Source: Pseudo-nitzschia pungens (taxonomy: Eukaryota; Bacillariophyta; Bacillariophyceae; Bacillariales; Bacillariaceae). Taken from it: DNA of 64,000 bases. Location of the stretch: NCBI GenBank assembly GCA_037355855.1, contig CM074758.1:8653001-8717000 (forward strand), given 5' to 3'. Shown here one piece after another: positions 37,651-48,946 of this stretch (its first letter is position 1; the number at the start of each line of letters is the position of its first letter). Made by a program: the position numbers and the translations under genes. The notes under the pieces were generated by a model, which worked only from the letters and a program-made list of their open reading frames with translations, was not told where the DNA came from and searched no databases.

Positions 37651-40600
37651 GGTTTCTAGAGAGCAATAAATAATAAAAAGAGAGACTGAGAGAGTTGGTT
37701 TCCAATCTCGAATGCCTAAAAGAAAGAGAGTTGTTGTTGTTGTTGTCTGTATATGTTCAGAAGGTGAATGAAAAAGCCCTTGGACTGATGCCACAAGTCT
37801 GAGTTGATGGTAAGTTACCTGGTAAAGCTTACCTGGTACTCGTAGTTGTAACAGTGATGGAAAGACAACTTCTTTTCGAGGTTCGAGGTTAGTTACAGCA
37901 CCAAGTAAGATTATCGTACCGAGAACAAATGCAGATGACCTCGGAGACACTCTAAAATTACCGTAAGGCTTACTCGTACAAAACAGAGAGTAAAAAGACT
38001 GACCGATCTTGCTTCCTAATTTTACCAGTACCAGTTCCAGTACAAGTTCCAGTTAAAAAACCTTACAAGTAACGGTGAAAAGCGTGGTGCGCTAAAAGTA
38101 ACGGACATCAGACATTAGATCCCTTTCCTAAGAGTAGAGAAAGACTCCTCTAACTGTACGGGTGATTTCGGGTCGGAAGACGAATTTGCGGTTAGCTGTT
38201 TCAATAAGTAATTTGAAATGATATTTTTTTGTTGTTCGTTTTGTTTTCTCGAAACACTCTGGGATGGCCGTACCAAGACCGGCATGGTCTAGTCTATTAC
38301 GAAGTAACCTTAAAACGGTAATTACGTATTTTCTCACTTTCTGAGGAAAACTGTTCGGGTCTTAACATACCGTACCGTACGATACTGGACAGACCAAACG
38401 TATTTTCTACCTTCAACGTAAGCTCATCGCGCATGTCTTCCTCGGGAATGATGGAACAATGGTTAAGTGTCGTTTTCACCCTCGACGATACTCCAATGCT
38501 GTACATCTCAGTACGAGATTGACTGTCGATTTAACAAGTCGAGATGATAATTGTTTCTGCCGGGTTTGAAAGAACGATTAGAAATAATTTCCAATAGTCC
38601 GTCACCAGGAATGATGGATTAGGTCCTCTCTCATTTTTGCTCTCCCCGCTCAATATTGAACTTCCGTTGCGTAGCCGTTGGGTAGAATGAGCCATAACCA
38701 CCACCACATTTGAAAAAATAGGAACACATCATACTCATAAGTACACGATCTACGGTAGTTTCACTCAGTCCGGTGTGTGCGGGTACGAATTTTATTTTAC
38801 CCGTACGAGCGTATTGTCCATTATCCGTAGGATTCATGAGCACCACTGATGTCAGCTATAAGTATTACTTACTCATACCGGTAAGAGTACGCTAAGTAAG
38901 GTTAGGATCTTGGGAAAGAAAGTTAAACGTTATGGTGATGATAAGAGCAGCCACGGGTTTCTTCTGTTTATAAAAAACACCTAAATGAACGAGATTGGAG
39001 TGTTATGAAAAATACTTAACTTACTGTGTTCTCCAAAAAATTAACCTGCTTTTAAAAAAAGGAAAAATAATTTTCCATTCCACTCAATCAAGACACTATT
39101 TCCCATCCTTCGTAACGGGACTGAAACAGCCTCCTACCGAAAACAGAGAACCACTAGGTTTTTCGATGGGATCCGTCCGTAAAAACCACGAGTGTTATTA
39201 ATTTGGTCACGAAGTATTATTTATTAGTCTTGTTTCCTCGTGTCGGGGTGGTGCCAACACCAGCTTGCGGATGCGAACCAACCGAGTTCCCGCATAATAA
39301 CGGGGAGGCATTTCTGTTGTTGCTCGAGAGAAAAAAAAAAAACGATTGTATGCACGGCGCAAAGGGCCGATCCCTACCGAACAAACGAAAAGAAGGAAGA
39401 ACGAACCGAAGGCATTTTGAACTTCTCTGTGATCGTATTTTGACGCCATTGGGGAGCTTCTCTCGTTCGTTCCCACAACACAATGTTCCTTGGCAAGCGC
39501 GAAGGCGATTTACTCCGTGATGCCCTGCTTGTTTCGCACAGTGGGCGGTGGTACCGTACTAGCACAGTAGTAAGATACCAATCACCACCAATAAGAAGAC
39601 CGCCTTTTGTTTTGAACTCGATCAACACATCTGAAAGTACATGACGATTTTTTAGCACCTCGATTTTTTTCAAGATGAAGTTTCACAACAAGAATATCGA
39701 ATCATGGATACTACTACTAGTAGTAGTACTAGAAACAAAAAATGAATATGAGCAAGTTGTGCTCTTGGTGTTGTTGACAAGAATGCCCCTTGCCCAACAG
39801 CCATGCTGATACTAGTCCTCATTCTGATCAGTGGAACCATCAGTGGATCTAACAAAGCAAAATTAGAGTGTTACTAGTAGTACAATAGTAGCATGCATCA
39901 CAACTTTCTTGGACTATCTCCTAACACTCCGAGCAACTGGTGAATATTTTCATGAACAGAACTCAAACAAGGGGAAGTTACCTAAAACTACTATGGATGT
40001 TCTTTTCAAGGCCATTAATGTTTTTGTGAACAAACATTAGAACCGTGTTGTAGTAACTAGTGTGGGTGTAGAGGGATGCAACCCAGAACGAAAGATTGTC
40101 AAGAATCTCATTCCCCATGGACCTGCCATTTCCAAAGCTAAGGTGTCCGTAGGTTTAGTAGTTCCAATAGCATATTTTTTCTCATTTGGAAAATCTAAAA
40201 AATAATGATGAACTACTAATGAGTCCAGCACTCATCTCTAGTTGCACTGTTCTGTATGAAAAATTCATACCATGCTCTTTCCTTTCTTGATTGAAACTAG
40301 ACCACTTTCTTTGAAGAAAAAAAAGATCAACATATTCTTGTTCCCAGTCTAAACTGTGATGATGGTGTCCTCTACTACTAGTAGGTAGTGTACTAGTACT
40401 AGTATAGTCCATTTGGCTGGTGTTAGTAGTAGTTCAACAGGAGCTACAGCAAAAGTACTACTTCTTATAGTAGTACTAATAGTACACTAAAAAAGTCAAA
40501 GCTCCTTCTTCCTACAGCTCATGGTGCTTGAAGGCTGATCGACAACTGATGGTCACGAGATGCACCATGGGGGGGGTGTTGTCGTCGTGGTGATGTTGTA

Positions 40601-41140
40601 GTACCTGCAGCAGGACGATGAGTGATTAACAATCCCTTTCAATTCTAACAGTCCACACAGAGTCAAGAACGTTTTAGACAGACAACTACCATACCCTTTC
40701 CGTACTACTAGAGAGACAACTTCACTTGCTGATCAGGATTGTTTTTGGGAACCCATAGTCGTTTGAAGTGTGATCGACAACTCTGTAGTGAGAGAAAAAA
40801 ACTACTTCGGTAATTCGTACTTCGTACGTGTAATCTTAGCGTACTACTACGTATTACGAAGTAGTAGTACTTCGTATTTGACATGGAAAGCTGAAGACCG
40901 CGCGAACCAAAAGTGACGTTCATGTTCCAAATGATTTTTCAATCTTCCGATCGATGAAAATACGCGTCTCCGTGGCAGACGTATGAAGTCCGGAATTCTG
41001 TGATTTCTGTTTTTGATGGTTGGTCGACCTTTCCGCACTGCAGATGCTTCTATGTTCAAACAAGCACAAGGTAATGTGCGGATGCATACCACTGACCGTA
41101 GTCTGTGCTAAGTACTTCGTATCACAATACTTCATTCCGG
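37651..41140. other. 3.5-kb gene-poor region
   Basis: No gene is supported. GTAAGGTTA-type motifs cluster at 37800-38060, 38302 and 38885-38900. The part 39700-40500 is a CTAGTAGTA-rich island. At 40800-40880 TACGAAGTA/TACTTCGTA strings alternate with GTACTACTACG, just ahead of the plastid-protein gene. Confidence 0.6.
39705..40500. repeat. CTAGTAGTA-rich island
   Basis: Clusters of ACTAGTAGTAGTACTAG at about 39709-39732, 39870-39895, 40373-40405 and 40420-40490 bracket AT-rich unique DNA. The layout resembles the islands at 16.5-17.0 kb and 56.6-57.4 kb. Confidence 0.6.
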
Positions 41141-42304
41141 ATGATGGTTAAAGGTTTTCTCCTATTCCTTCTGGCGCTGGCTGCACCTGCCAATGCCTTT
41201 GCTCCCGCTGGGACTGCACCCCCAGCGAGTAAGGCGTCGTCAACGTTGCTTCGAATGGCGACTTGGTCAGACTCCAAGGCCGTGAAAGAGTACCAAGATT
41301 TTTTGAGTTCGGGAGCGCAAGAAATTGTTCTCAAGGAGGATGCTCCATCCGTTATCCTCGTTTCACCCAATGAGGCAGATCTGGAGTTCAACGAACTTAA
41401 TCCATTGGCACAGGCGTTGATGCATATGGGTAACGGAGACGACGTCATTCTCTCTCCGTACCAGCCGCTTCCCGAGATCCTTGGCGAGGGTGATCGTGCA
41501 ACATCGGAATATCCAATTTACATCACGCTGCCGCCCCAAGAGATCGAACCGTTCCTTGACAATCTCGACGAGGTCTACGAAGACCGCCAGTTCGATTTCT
41601 GTTTCTTTGCTGGTGGATTTCAGTACGGAAACATCGAGGAAGTTCTTCAGGGACGCGGATACTGCCGTGATTCAATGACGCAGGTGTTGATTTCCGGTAT
41701 GGAGCTCGGCGCACAAGGAATCAAGGATCTATCGATTTCTTTGGGGCCCGATTCTGTTGGCGAAGAAAAATGGGCCGGTGAATGCGCGGCATGCGGAAAG
41801 TGGAATGGTGCCATCTCCAAGCGATTGGAACGGAACGAGGTTCGATGCACGACTGATTTCTACAGGGATTGGAGACGAAAAATGTGGGAAAGAAACTGCT
41901 TGGATGCCATCATGAATTTGGTAGGAAGCGTGCGCGAGCAGGAAACTACACTTGCCGACGTCGCCAACTATTACGAAGAAGAAGTGAGCGATATTCTCTG
42001 GGAGATTTCGGGAACTCTCAGAGGTTGGAAGGCCATCACGCTCTTGTATGGTTTTGAAGAACGTATGTTCGGTTTTGCTGAAAGACAAACCTCCCAACAG
42101 TGCACTCTTATTGATGATTGGTATCCCTACATTTGGGGCAATAAAGTATTCACTGAAAGTCGACAATTTCTTGAATACCTTCACTACGCTCAAACTGAAA
42201 TGGGACTGTTGCAAACGGTAGAGCTTCCTCCCATGAAAGATGATGCACAATTGGATCTAGGGAAAATGCGAAAGGGTAACCTGCGAGCTGATGGAGTAAT
42301 TTAG
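41141..42304 (+). CDS. Plastid-targeted protein of unknown function
   Basis: Single exon. The start is ATG-ATG at 41141/41144; the upstream in-frame ATG at 41105 would bury the signal. The first 20 residues are a signal peptide (VKGFLLFLLALAAP) ending ANA-FAP, the diatom cleavage motif in which Phe after the cut directs import into the complex plastid; a Ser/Pro/Ala transit stretch follows. The mature part (about 350 residues) is soluble and acidic: MATWSDSKAVKEYQDFLSSG, DAPSVILVSP, FDFCFFAGGFQYGNIEEVLQG, YCRDSMTQVLISGMEL, then a helical C-terminal half with a C-x-x-C (ECAACGKWNGAI). The layout hints at a nucleotide-binding fold, but I cannot assign it. Confident as a gene and as plastid-directed; function unknown. 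Confidence 0.85.
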   Translation: MMVKGFLLFLLALAAPANAFAPAGTAPPASKASSTLLRMATWSDSKAVKEYQDFLSSGAQEIVLKEDAPSVILVSPNEADLEFNELNPLAQALMHMGNGDDVILSPYQPLPEILGEGDRATSEYPIYITLPPQEIEPFLDNLDEVYEDRQFDFCFFAGGFQYGNIEEVLQGRGYCRDSMTQVLISGMELGAQGIKDLSISLGPDSVGEEKWAGECAACGKWNGAISKRLERNEVRCTTDFYRDWRRKMWERNCLDAIMNLVGSVREQETTLADVANYYEEEVSDILWEISGTLRGWKAITLLYGFEERMFGFAERQTSQQCTLIDDWYPYIWGNKVFTESRQFLEYLHYAQTEMGLLQTVELPPMKDDAQLDLGKMRKGNLRADGVI

Positions 42305-43889
42305 ATCAACTCAAAGCGACGATTTCTACGCCTTGTTGACAACCGATGACTTGATGCATTGGTAAAGGATCTATGCAGATAAGACACCACTGCGCTTCTC
42401 ACTAATTACTAATTAGAATAGCATTTTTCATAGGCGAATAACTAGTAGAAGTAATGCGTAGTATAATGATATACGAAGTATTAGAGATGATCGCATTCCT
42501 CGAGTTCATTGCAGGCAAAGAAATAAATGCTACTACGTACTACGAAGTAATATTTTTTATGAAATTGCCCACCGCAGCAGAGAGTTCCTCACAACTTTCT
42601 ATTATCTTTCAATTCAATCGTTCATACTACACGGTACTAGCCGGGATCCTGACCTTAGGGCAAACATACGCCATGCCTCCTTGCCAATGGAAGACAACAT
42701 GTCGAAAGTGATCCAAGGTGCAAGCAAACTAGGAAGCGAACTTTTGTTACATGTGCATGACTGGAATATTGTTTGTGCATGTTTGGAGCAAATCGGAACG
42801 AATCAAAATCGGAACGAAAACTCGTCATCATTTATTTTGGTCAAACGTACAAAATCCGCATGGAGATTTTACATGGTGAGCGAGCATCGTGTCATACTCT
42901 GAATTATGACCCCAATGACGAGTCCAAGTAAGGTCCACCCGTACAAGGACTCACTCGACAATTACTACTACGGTACGTTAAGTCTTAATCTTACTGTACG
43001 GTACGAAGTAATACGAAGTACTTGATATCATTCATCTAACCTTAGTAAGGTGCTTGCGAGGTCTTTTTTAATCATTACGAGTAAGGTTACTATTGACTCC
43101 TCCGTACCGTACGGTACGGTAAACCTTACAACAGATGACGAATGGATCCAAACATCCCGTTCGATTTTGATGATTGGTTGCTATTCACGGTTCCCTCTGC
43201 GCGATCTTTGACTGAAAACGGGATCGGAGTTGCTTTGAAGGCTCGCAACGTAAGGTTACCGTATGAGAACCGTGCCGTAAGATTACGGTCGCCTCATGAA
43301 GATCTATGTCTGACTGAACACGAATGCGAAGCGAACACCACTCATTTTACTCTAGGCTTAGTCTGAATTAACTTACTTCTAGTACCGTAGTACGTAGTAT
43401 TTCTGTGTTATTCGTTATTCGACTTGGCACCCTTCAATTTTTCGAAAACAAGATTCCGTTGTCATCGTCTCCCATTATTTTACTGCAACAGTAACCTTAG
43501 TTGATCGGATAGTACGAAACAATCAACATGTGAGTGCGGAGTTATCAGAGGTTGTAATCAAGCAGAGAAATCGAATATGTCTTGTTCAAAGCTGACCCGG
43601 AACCATGATTTGACTGCCACCCAATCTGTGGTTAGTTGAACTGTGACTCTTCCTTGTTCCCGACGCAGCTTTTCAGGTGGAACTGAAAAATCTGGCGATA
43701 ATCCTGTTGCCGGTTGCCGGTTGCCGGTTGTCGGATTCATTTTGTTGGTGTTGCGGTTCAGATTTACAAAAGACCCGTCGCATAGAAATCCGTGATGGAT
43801 TGCGAATGCCAGTGGGATGTCCTTGTTGCGGCAAATTAACGCATTTTCCACCACACATGTACCGGTCATTCTCATACTTTTCTCTCGTC
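42305..43889. other. Intergenic, plastid protein to cyclophilin
   Basis: TACGAAGTA strings at about 42470-42560 and 43000-43025 are mixed with many GTAAGGTTA copies at 42980-43275. Three TTGCCGG units occur at about 43705-43730, upstream of the cyclophilin gene. No convincing gene. Confidence 0.6.
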
Positions 43890-44537
43890 ATGTTCCCGTG
43901 TTTGCCTCATGAAAATAGGCCTAACCCTCAAGTCTTCTTCGATATCACCATTGGTGGCGCCGCCGCTGGACGCATTGTCATGGAACTGCGTTCCGATGTT
44001 GTCCCAAACACGTGCGAGAATTTCGTGAGTAATTCCTTTTGCGCGATGTCGTTGTGTTTTTGCCGACAATTGTAACCAACCGACTCAATTGTCGTCGAAT
44101 ACTTACACATTTTCTGCCTTATTCTACCATGATAATTATTATTCATTTAGCGTGCTTTGTGTACCGGAGAGAAGGGATACGGATACGCTGGCTCCAGCTT
44201 CCACCGTGTCATTCCTGGATTTATGTGCCAGGGAGGTGATTTCACCAACCACAACGGAACCGGTGGAAAGTCTATTTACGGAACCAAGTTCGCCGATGAG
44301 AACTTTCAACTCAGACACACCGGACCTGGAATTTTGTCGATGGCCAATGCCGGACCAAACACCAACGGATCTCAGTTCTTCTTGTGTACCGCCGAAACAT
44401 CTTGGCTCGACGGAAAGCACGTCGTCTTTGGAAGTGTAATCCAGGGTATGGACGTTGTAAAACAAGTCGAAGCAGTCGGATCTCAAAGTGGAAAGACCAG
44501 AGCTAGCGTCATGATCGCGGCTTCCGGACAACTCTAA
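43890..44537 (+). CDS. Cyclophilin-type peptidyl-prolyl cis-trans isomerase
   Basis: Cytosolic-type cyclophilin catalysing proline isomerisation. Exon 1 is 43890-44024 and exon 2 is 44151-44537, phase 0 with a GTGAGT donor, 173 residues. Exon 1 reads [33 protein letters not shown]. Exon 2 reads [50 protein letters not shown] and [10 protein letters not shown]. The catalytic Arg (R64), Phe/Met (F69, M70) and Gln (Q72) are present, as is the cyclosporin-contact Trp. The first residues ([11 protein letters not shown]) differ from the usual short start. The frame is open further upstream, so an earlier start or 5' exon is possible. Confidence 0.95.
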
Positions 44538-45317
44538 GTGTCTTTTAGGCCAATGACAAAGTCAAGCTCATTGCTTGTCGGTATCTTGAATTCCAATTCT
44601 CTGAAACTCTTTAGCGTAGCGGGGCTGCTGTGGTGTAGAATTCCTGAGTTTGCAAGTTAGTCAATCGATGCATTCTCGGGGGAGGAGGGAAGGACTCATG
44701 GAGAAATTTGCATCATCTCGTCAATTTGCACAAGGACACATAATACGTTGACGTAAAGTACTTGTTTATCTCTCCCATGCTCCTTTTATTCAATATTAAA
44801 CAAATACGGGGATCTAAACCGATGCTAGAACTAAGTCGCGTTGCTGCAAAAGATGTCGCTGTCCTACACTTTCATGAATAGTGGCAAAACACTTTCTCAT
44901 ACCAGCGCTCTACTACGGAATTCCTATCAGCTGATCCCCCCGCCTTTTTAATCAGAAAAAAAAGCTTTTTTACGTCGATTCGTGTAGGATCTAGTCTTCC
45001 TCTTTTTTGACACCAACACACCACTCCTTCTCATTTCGACCCGGACCATGGTGGTTGCCCAAATCCTGTTGCAACAGCTCCTTTGAACCCATTTTTCTTG
45101 TCCAAAGCAAACCTTGCATCATTCTGAGGTCTAGGGCCTTTTTTTGCTGGAAAATTGACCTCGGAAAGAGATTTTTCGAACTGCTTCTGATTTTGCCGAC
45201 AACGACGACGAGAATCCGACAATCCGACAATTCCACCATGGTGAATGGCAATCCCCTGAAGAGCAACAAGGTCCAGCCTCCTTGCCAAACGCCTAGATAT
45301 GCTACTAATGATGACAT
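44538..45317. other. Intergenic before the transposase remnant
   Basis: No gene recognised. A frame open from 45007 to 45405 shows no family resemblance and is one frame off the transposase. It may be degenerate 5' sequence of the element or unrelated. Confidence 0.4.
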
Positions 45318-45974
45318 CCAACAAGAAGAAGGGGTCTACAACAGCAAATCTGGCGTTTCCTTTTCGCAATTGATACAAGCGGCAATTTCCGAAACTGGAC
45401 AATGAATTATCCGTATAGAATTACGGACATTCATAGAGATGATATGATCGATGTGGATGAAGCAGGGATTAAGCTGGAGAACGCAAACAGGAGAATGGGG
45501 AAGGCTGCGCTCTGTGGGAGGGTGCGCCAGCAAGGGAACTACGGCCATGGTGTAAATCATACGCTCAAGATGGCAATCAGCGGGGATCCCGAGGGACGTC
45601 GCTGGGTTAGATTTGATACAACAGGGACTGACGCTATCTCCTTTGCTGCATTGATTGAGGGCATCCTCGAAACGCTGCCACAAGGGACGCCAGGGAATAG
45701 GAGGTGCTTTATCATGGACAATTTGCTGGCTCACCACAATCCACTGACGTTGGGTGCAATTCTAGCGGCGGGGCATCGATTTGTGTTTCGTGCCCCATAT
45801 TATCCAGTGGATGGACCCATTGAGTATGTATTCAATATAATTGAAATGGCGTTGAGCTACAAGATGTACCATATCTCTGGTACAGCGCAGCTCCAGCAGG
45901 AGTTGTATGCAATTATTCGGGGAATCCCTGAGTTCGTACTAAACTACTTTACGAACGTAGGGTATGCCAACTGA
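45318..45974 (+). pseudogene. IS630/Tc1-mariner DD34E transposase, 5'-truncated
   Basis: The clear part runs from the ATG at 45402 (190 codons). The same frame is open back to about 45318 and reads sensibly (IWRFLFAIDTSGNFRNWT). It contains the full catalytic triad of the IS630-Tc1-mariner DDE family: D19 in VDEAGI, D106 in IMDNLLAHH, E141 in PIEYVF, with 34 residues between the second Asp and the Glu (DD34E). The N-terminal helix-turn-helix DNA-binding part is missing, as is a credible start. I found no terminal inverted repeats by eye. It is therefore probably an immobile relic, although the catalytic region is intact, so domestication cannot be excluded. Confidence 0.8.
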
Positions 45975-46736
45975 GTGCACTGTCGGGTCTCCAGCACCAT
46001 TGTCGCGTCTCCAGCAGCGTCCCCACCATTGTCGATTGTCGATTTTGGTTGTATTTCTTAGTGGTAGTTTATTGGATTTTGCTTTTTGCAATTTGCAAAA
46101 ATAGAAATAATGAATTAGTGTTTGCTCCAGTTTGCTCCAGTTTATTTGCAATAGGTTTTCGATTGTACCCCAATAGCGCCGGCAGTCGATCACTCCGATA
46201 CCGGTATATTCATCTCCATTGGTGGATATCGAACATACCGGTAGGTACAATAGAAAACCTTGGATGTCCAGGTGGTGGGATTTCACCACGTTCGGGTACG
46301 ATTAAAAAATAATAATGATCCACGGAAATTCATTGCCGCATGCTACCGATCGGCATAGACCGACAAGATCGACCGCGAAAGAATGAGATGAAAGTGGTTC
46401 AAATCCTAGCTTCGGCATCACGAAGTTGTCTAGCCGGTTGCTGACTCGAGAAAAGTCTACCTAATCCTCCAATGATTGGGATGCTCCGATTCTTCCAAAC
46501 CCATCCATTTCTGAACGTGCGACACGAATGAATCCTTTGGATGTGGAGACGAATTCCCATTCCTCTCTAGAGACTAAGGTGCCGATTCTAGAGTTGAATC
46601 CTAGCGATATCACATTCTTCCGACAGAGGCAAATCCACAACCATTCATCCGTTTCCCGATTGACCTCTTCTTCTCACAAAGTTTAAGCCAGAACAACTAG
46701 CGTCACACAAACTACAAGTATTCTTTCATCGAGATC
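45975..46736. other. Intergenic, transposase remnant to TatD
   Basis: The first 60 bp contain two related GTCTCCAGCA strings and a doubled TTGTCGATTGTCGATT. An inverted ACCGGTA pair (about 46200, 46239) lies nearby. No gene recognised. Confidence 0.5.
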
Positions 46737-47617
46737 ATGTCGACATCTGCAAACGACCCCGAACCGTCGTCAATTTGCATTGCTCCGGCACGACGCGAAC
46801 CAGTGGTCGTTGACATTGGAATCAACTTGACCAACAAGGCCTTCCGAAACAACTGGAAATCTGTGATTCGTCGCGCCATCGACGCCGGGGTTCACAGAAT
46901 CGTGCTCACGGGCACTTCGATCCAATCTTCCGAGGAAAGTTTGCGGCTAGCAAGAGAATGGTACGAGGAAGAAGGGACCGCAAATTTGTACGCCACGATC
47001 GGGGTTCACCCGCACGAGGCCAAATCGTGGGACGATGCTTCCTTGCAGGCAATGAAAGAAATGCTGAACGATCCGTTCGCGGTCGCTGTAGGAGAGTGCG
47101 GCTTGGACTACAATCGGAATTTCAGTTCCAAACCCGATCAACTCCGTGCGTTTCGAGAGCAGGTTCGGCTCGCGCACGATCTGAATTATCCAATCTTTGT
47201 CCACGAAAGAGAAGCCCATTCCGATCTGATTGCTGTGTTGGACGAGGTCGAACCGCATCGCCTACAGCATATCGCCTCCCAAACTGGTGATTCATTGTTT
47301 TACGGGGACCAAAGACGAAGCACTAACGTACATCGAGCGAGGTTATTACATTGGGTTCACCGGAACGATATGCAAGAAAGAACGGGGCGCTCATTTGAGA
47401 AAACTCTTGCCATCACTCCCCCTGGAAAAAATTGATGGTCGAAACGGACGCCCCGTACATGGGTTTCAAAAAAGATAAAGGACGAAGGCTTCATTCCTCC
47501 GAACCTGCCGATTGCATCGATGTGGCGCAAGAACTGAGCAAGGCAATTCAGCATCCGTTTCACGAAGTGTGCCGGGCGACGAACGAAACTTCCATGGACT
47601 TTTTTCGAATTCGATAG
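46737..47617 (+). CDS. TATDN1: TatD-family (TATDN1-like) metal-dependent DNase, two frame breaks
   Basis: Metal-dependent 3'-5' exonuclease of DNA repair and apoptosis-type degradation. It starts MSTSANDPEPSS at 46737. Motifs in order: VVDIGINLTN (the eukaryotic form of the first metal motif), GTSIQSSEESLRLA, TIGVHPHEAKSWDD, AVGECGLDYNRNFS, AFREQVRLAHDLNYPIFVHERE, then VIHCFTGTKDEAL, YYIGFTGTICKKERG and MVETDAPYMGF. The first block is in one frame to about 47270. CFTG lies in the next frame (+1), the change falling near 47255-47285. MVETDAPYMGF lies one further frame on (+1), the change falling in the six-A run at 47426-47431. Dropping one base at each restores a complete protein of about 292 residues ending DFFRIR. 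The family is firm; the breaks may be sequence errors. Confidence 0.88.
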
Positions 47618-47878
47618 CTTTCGTTCGAACAAAGTTGGATCGGTGCATGTGTTTCTCATTAGCTCCAACGAAGTGTGCAGAGCGTTGTGCAGAGCGAAAG
47701 AGACGATAATCATAATTTAAAACTCGAAGCGAGACGCACTGTGAACTAAACATCGTTTTACACTAGGTGACGAGGTTCGTTTCCCAACATCAGTTGGAAT
47801 CGATGTATTCCCCGCAACTATGAAAAATCCATTCTAGATCATCCGCAGTTCGCCAAGTGTTTGCCAGCAGTCGTTTCC

Positions 47879-48946
47879 TTACCACAATTCCAACTTGATG
47901 GTCTTGGAGGCCTCGGGTCCATAATAGTCTTCTTTGTGTTCGTCGAACAGACGAATCAAAGCAGCAATGTATTTGTCATGCCAAAGCTTAACGTCCTCTC
48001 GAGTGGGATCGGCTATCGTTGGCAACTCGATGGGATCACCCACAACGATCCGCAGTCCTCGTGGATTGCGTTTTGGCAACAACGGTAGCAGCCACGACCC
48101 GAAAATCGCTATCCCCGGAACACCCATTCCGTTGAGCCACAATCGAAGTTTCCACAGACCCTGGAGATTGAAGTATGTTTGGTTCTCGCCAAATGTGTAC
48201 ACCGGCACGACGTTGTATCCATGTTTGAGCGCAAGTTTGACAAAACCGGTTCGTTTCTTGATGAACACCCGGTCTTTCTCGAAATACGAGATGGTAGCCT
48301 CCTCGAATCCACCCGGTGGCAACGCCAGGTGACAGGGAGAAGAGGTGCCGCGACTCGTATCTTTTTTCGTCATGTATCCAATCATGGAAGCCTTGTCGGC
48401 ACTACCGGGGCGCCCCACGAGTCGACACCACAAGCGAAACAGGGGTGACGCATAGAGAACGGGAGAGAATACGAACCGAACGTTTCCTCTGTGCATGATA
48501 TCCGCGCAAAAGAGGACGGACCAACCCATGCAAAAGGCTCCGTGCGGGTGGACAGCGTACAACATTGGTCGTTGCCCGTTCTCAATCCGGGGAATCGATT
48601 GTTTGTGTTGGAAAATGACAATGCATTTCTTGTAGTAATAATTGTTGTACTTGGCAAAGTCGGACACCAAACGAGACACATATCCTTTGCTCCATGGAAT
48701 ATGAGAACTGATCGTCACGGATATCAACAGCGATAGCGGAAAATATTCTCCGCGATGCGCCCACAACAATCCCAAAATGGGAGATGCGACCGAAGCGAAC
48801 CAAGTCGACAGGAAAACGAGCAGGACGCTTCCGCCGACCAGGGTTTGAAAGACGGAGCTCTTGTCGTTGGACCAAACGTAGGCGTAGGAGGCCGCCGACG
48901 AAGATGGGGATTCCTTAACAGTTTCGTTAGTGTTTTCGTTGGTCAT
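47879..48946 (-). CDS. DGAT2: Type 2 diacylglycerol acyltransferase (DGAT2)
   Basis: Last step of triacylglycerol synthesis at the ER: acyl-CoA plus diacylglycerol. Single exon, 355 residues. A hydrophobic N-terminal hairpin (about 35-62 and 68-82; FQTLVGGSVLLVFLSTWF) anchors the enzyme. The family motifs are all present: HPHG at 133-136 (YAVHPHGAFCMGW), FVFSPVLYASPLFR, LPPGGFEEA at 209-217, KRTGFVKLALKHG at 231-243, VPVYTFGENQ, and GDPIELP at 303-309. The catalytic His is intact and the length is normal. It is convergent with the TatD gene, 262 bp between stops. Confidence 0.96.
   Translation of the reverse strand: MTNENTNETVKESPSSSAASYAYVWSNDKSSVFQTLVGGSVLLVFLSTWFASVASPILGLLWAHRGEYFPLSLLISVTISSHIPWSKGYVSRLVSDFAKYNNYYYKKCIVIFQHKQSIPRIENGQRPMLYAVHPHGAFCMGWSVLFCADIMHRGNVRFVFSPVLYASPLFRLWCRLVGRPGSADKASMIGYMTKKDTSRGTSSPCHLALPPGGFEEATISYFEKDRVFIKKRTGFVKLALKHGYNVVPVYTFGENQTYFNLQGLWKLRLWLNGMGVPGIAIFGSWLLPLLPKRNPRGLRIVVGDPIELPTIADPTREDVKLWHDKYIAALIRLFDEHKEDYYGPEASKTIKLELW

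Noticed and set aside
45007..45405. 132-codon frame as an N-terminal transposase part
   Set aside because: It is one frame off the catalytic ORF and shows no helix-turn-helix pattern; the transposase frame itself is open back to about 45318.
46396..46406. GGTTCAAATCC, the T-loop string of a tRNA
   Set aside because: Flanking bases do not form the T stem, and no acceptor stem or anticodon arm can be folded around it.
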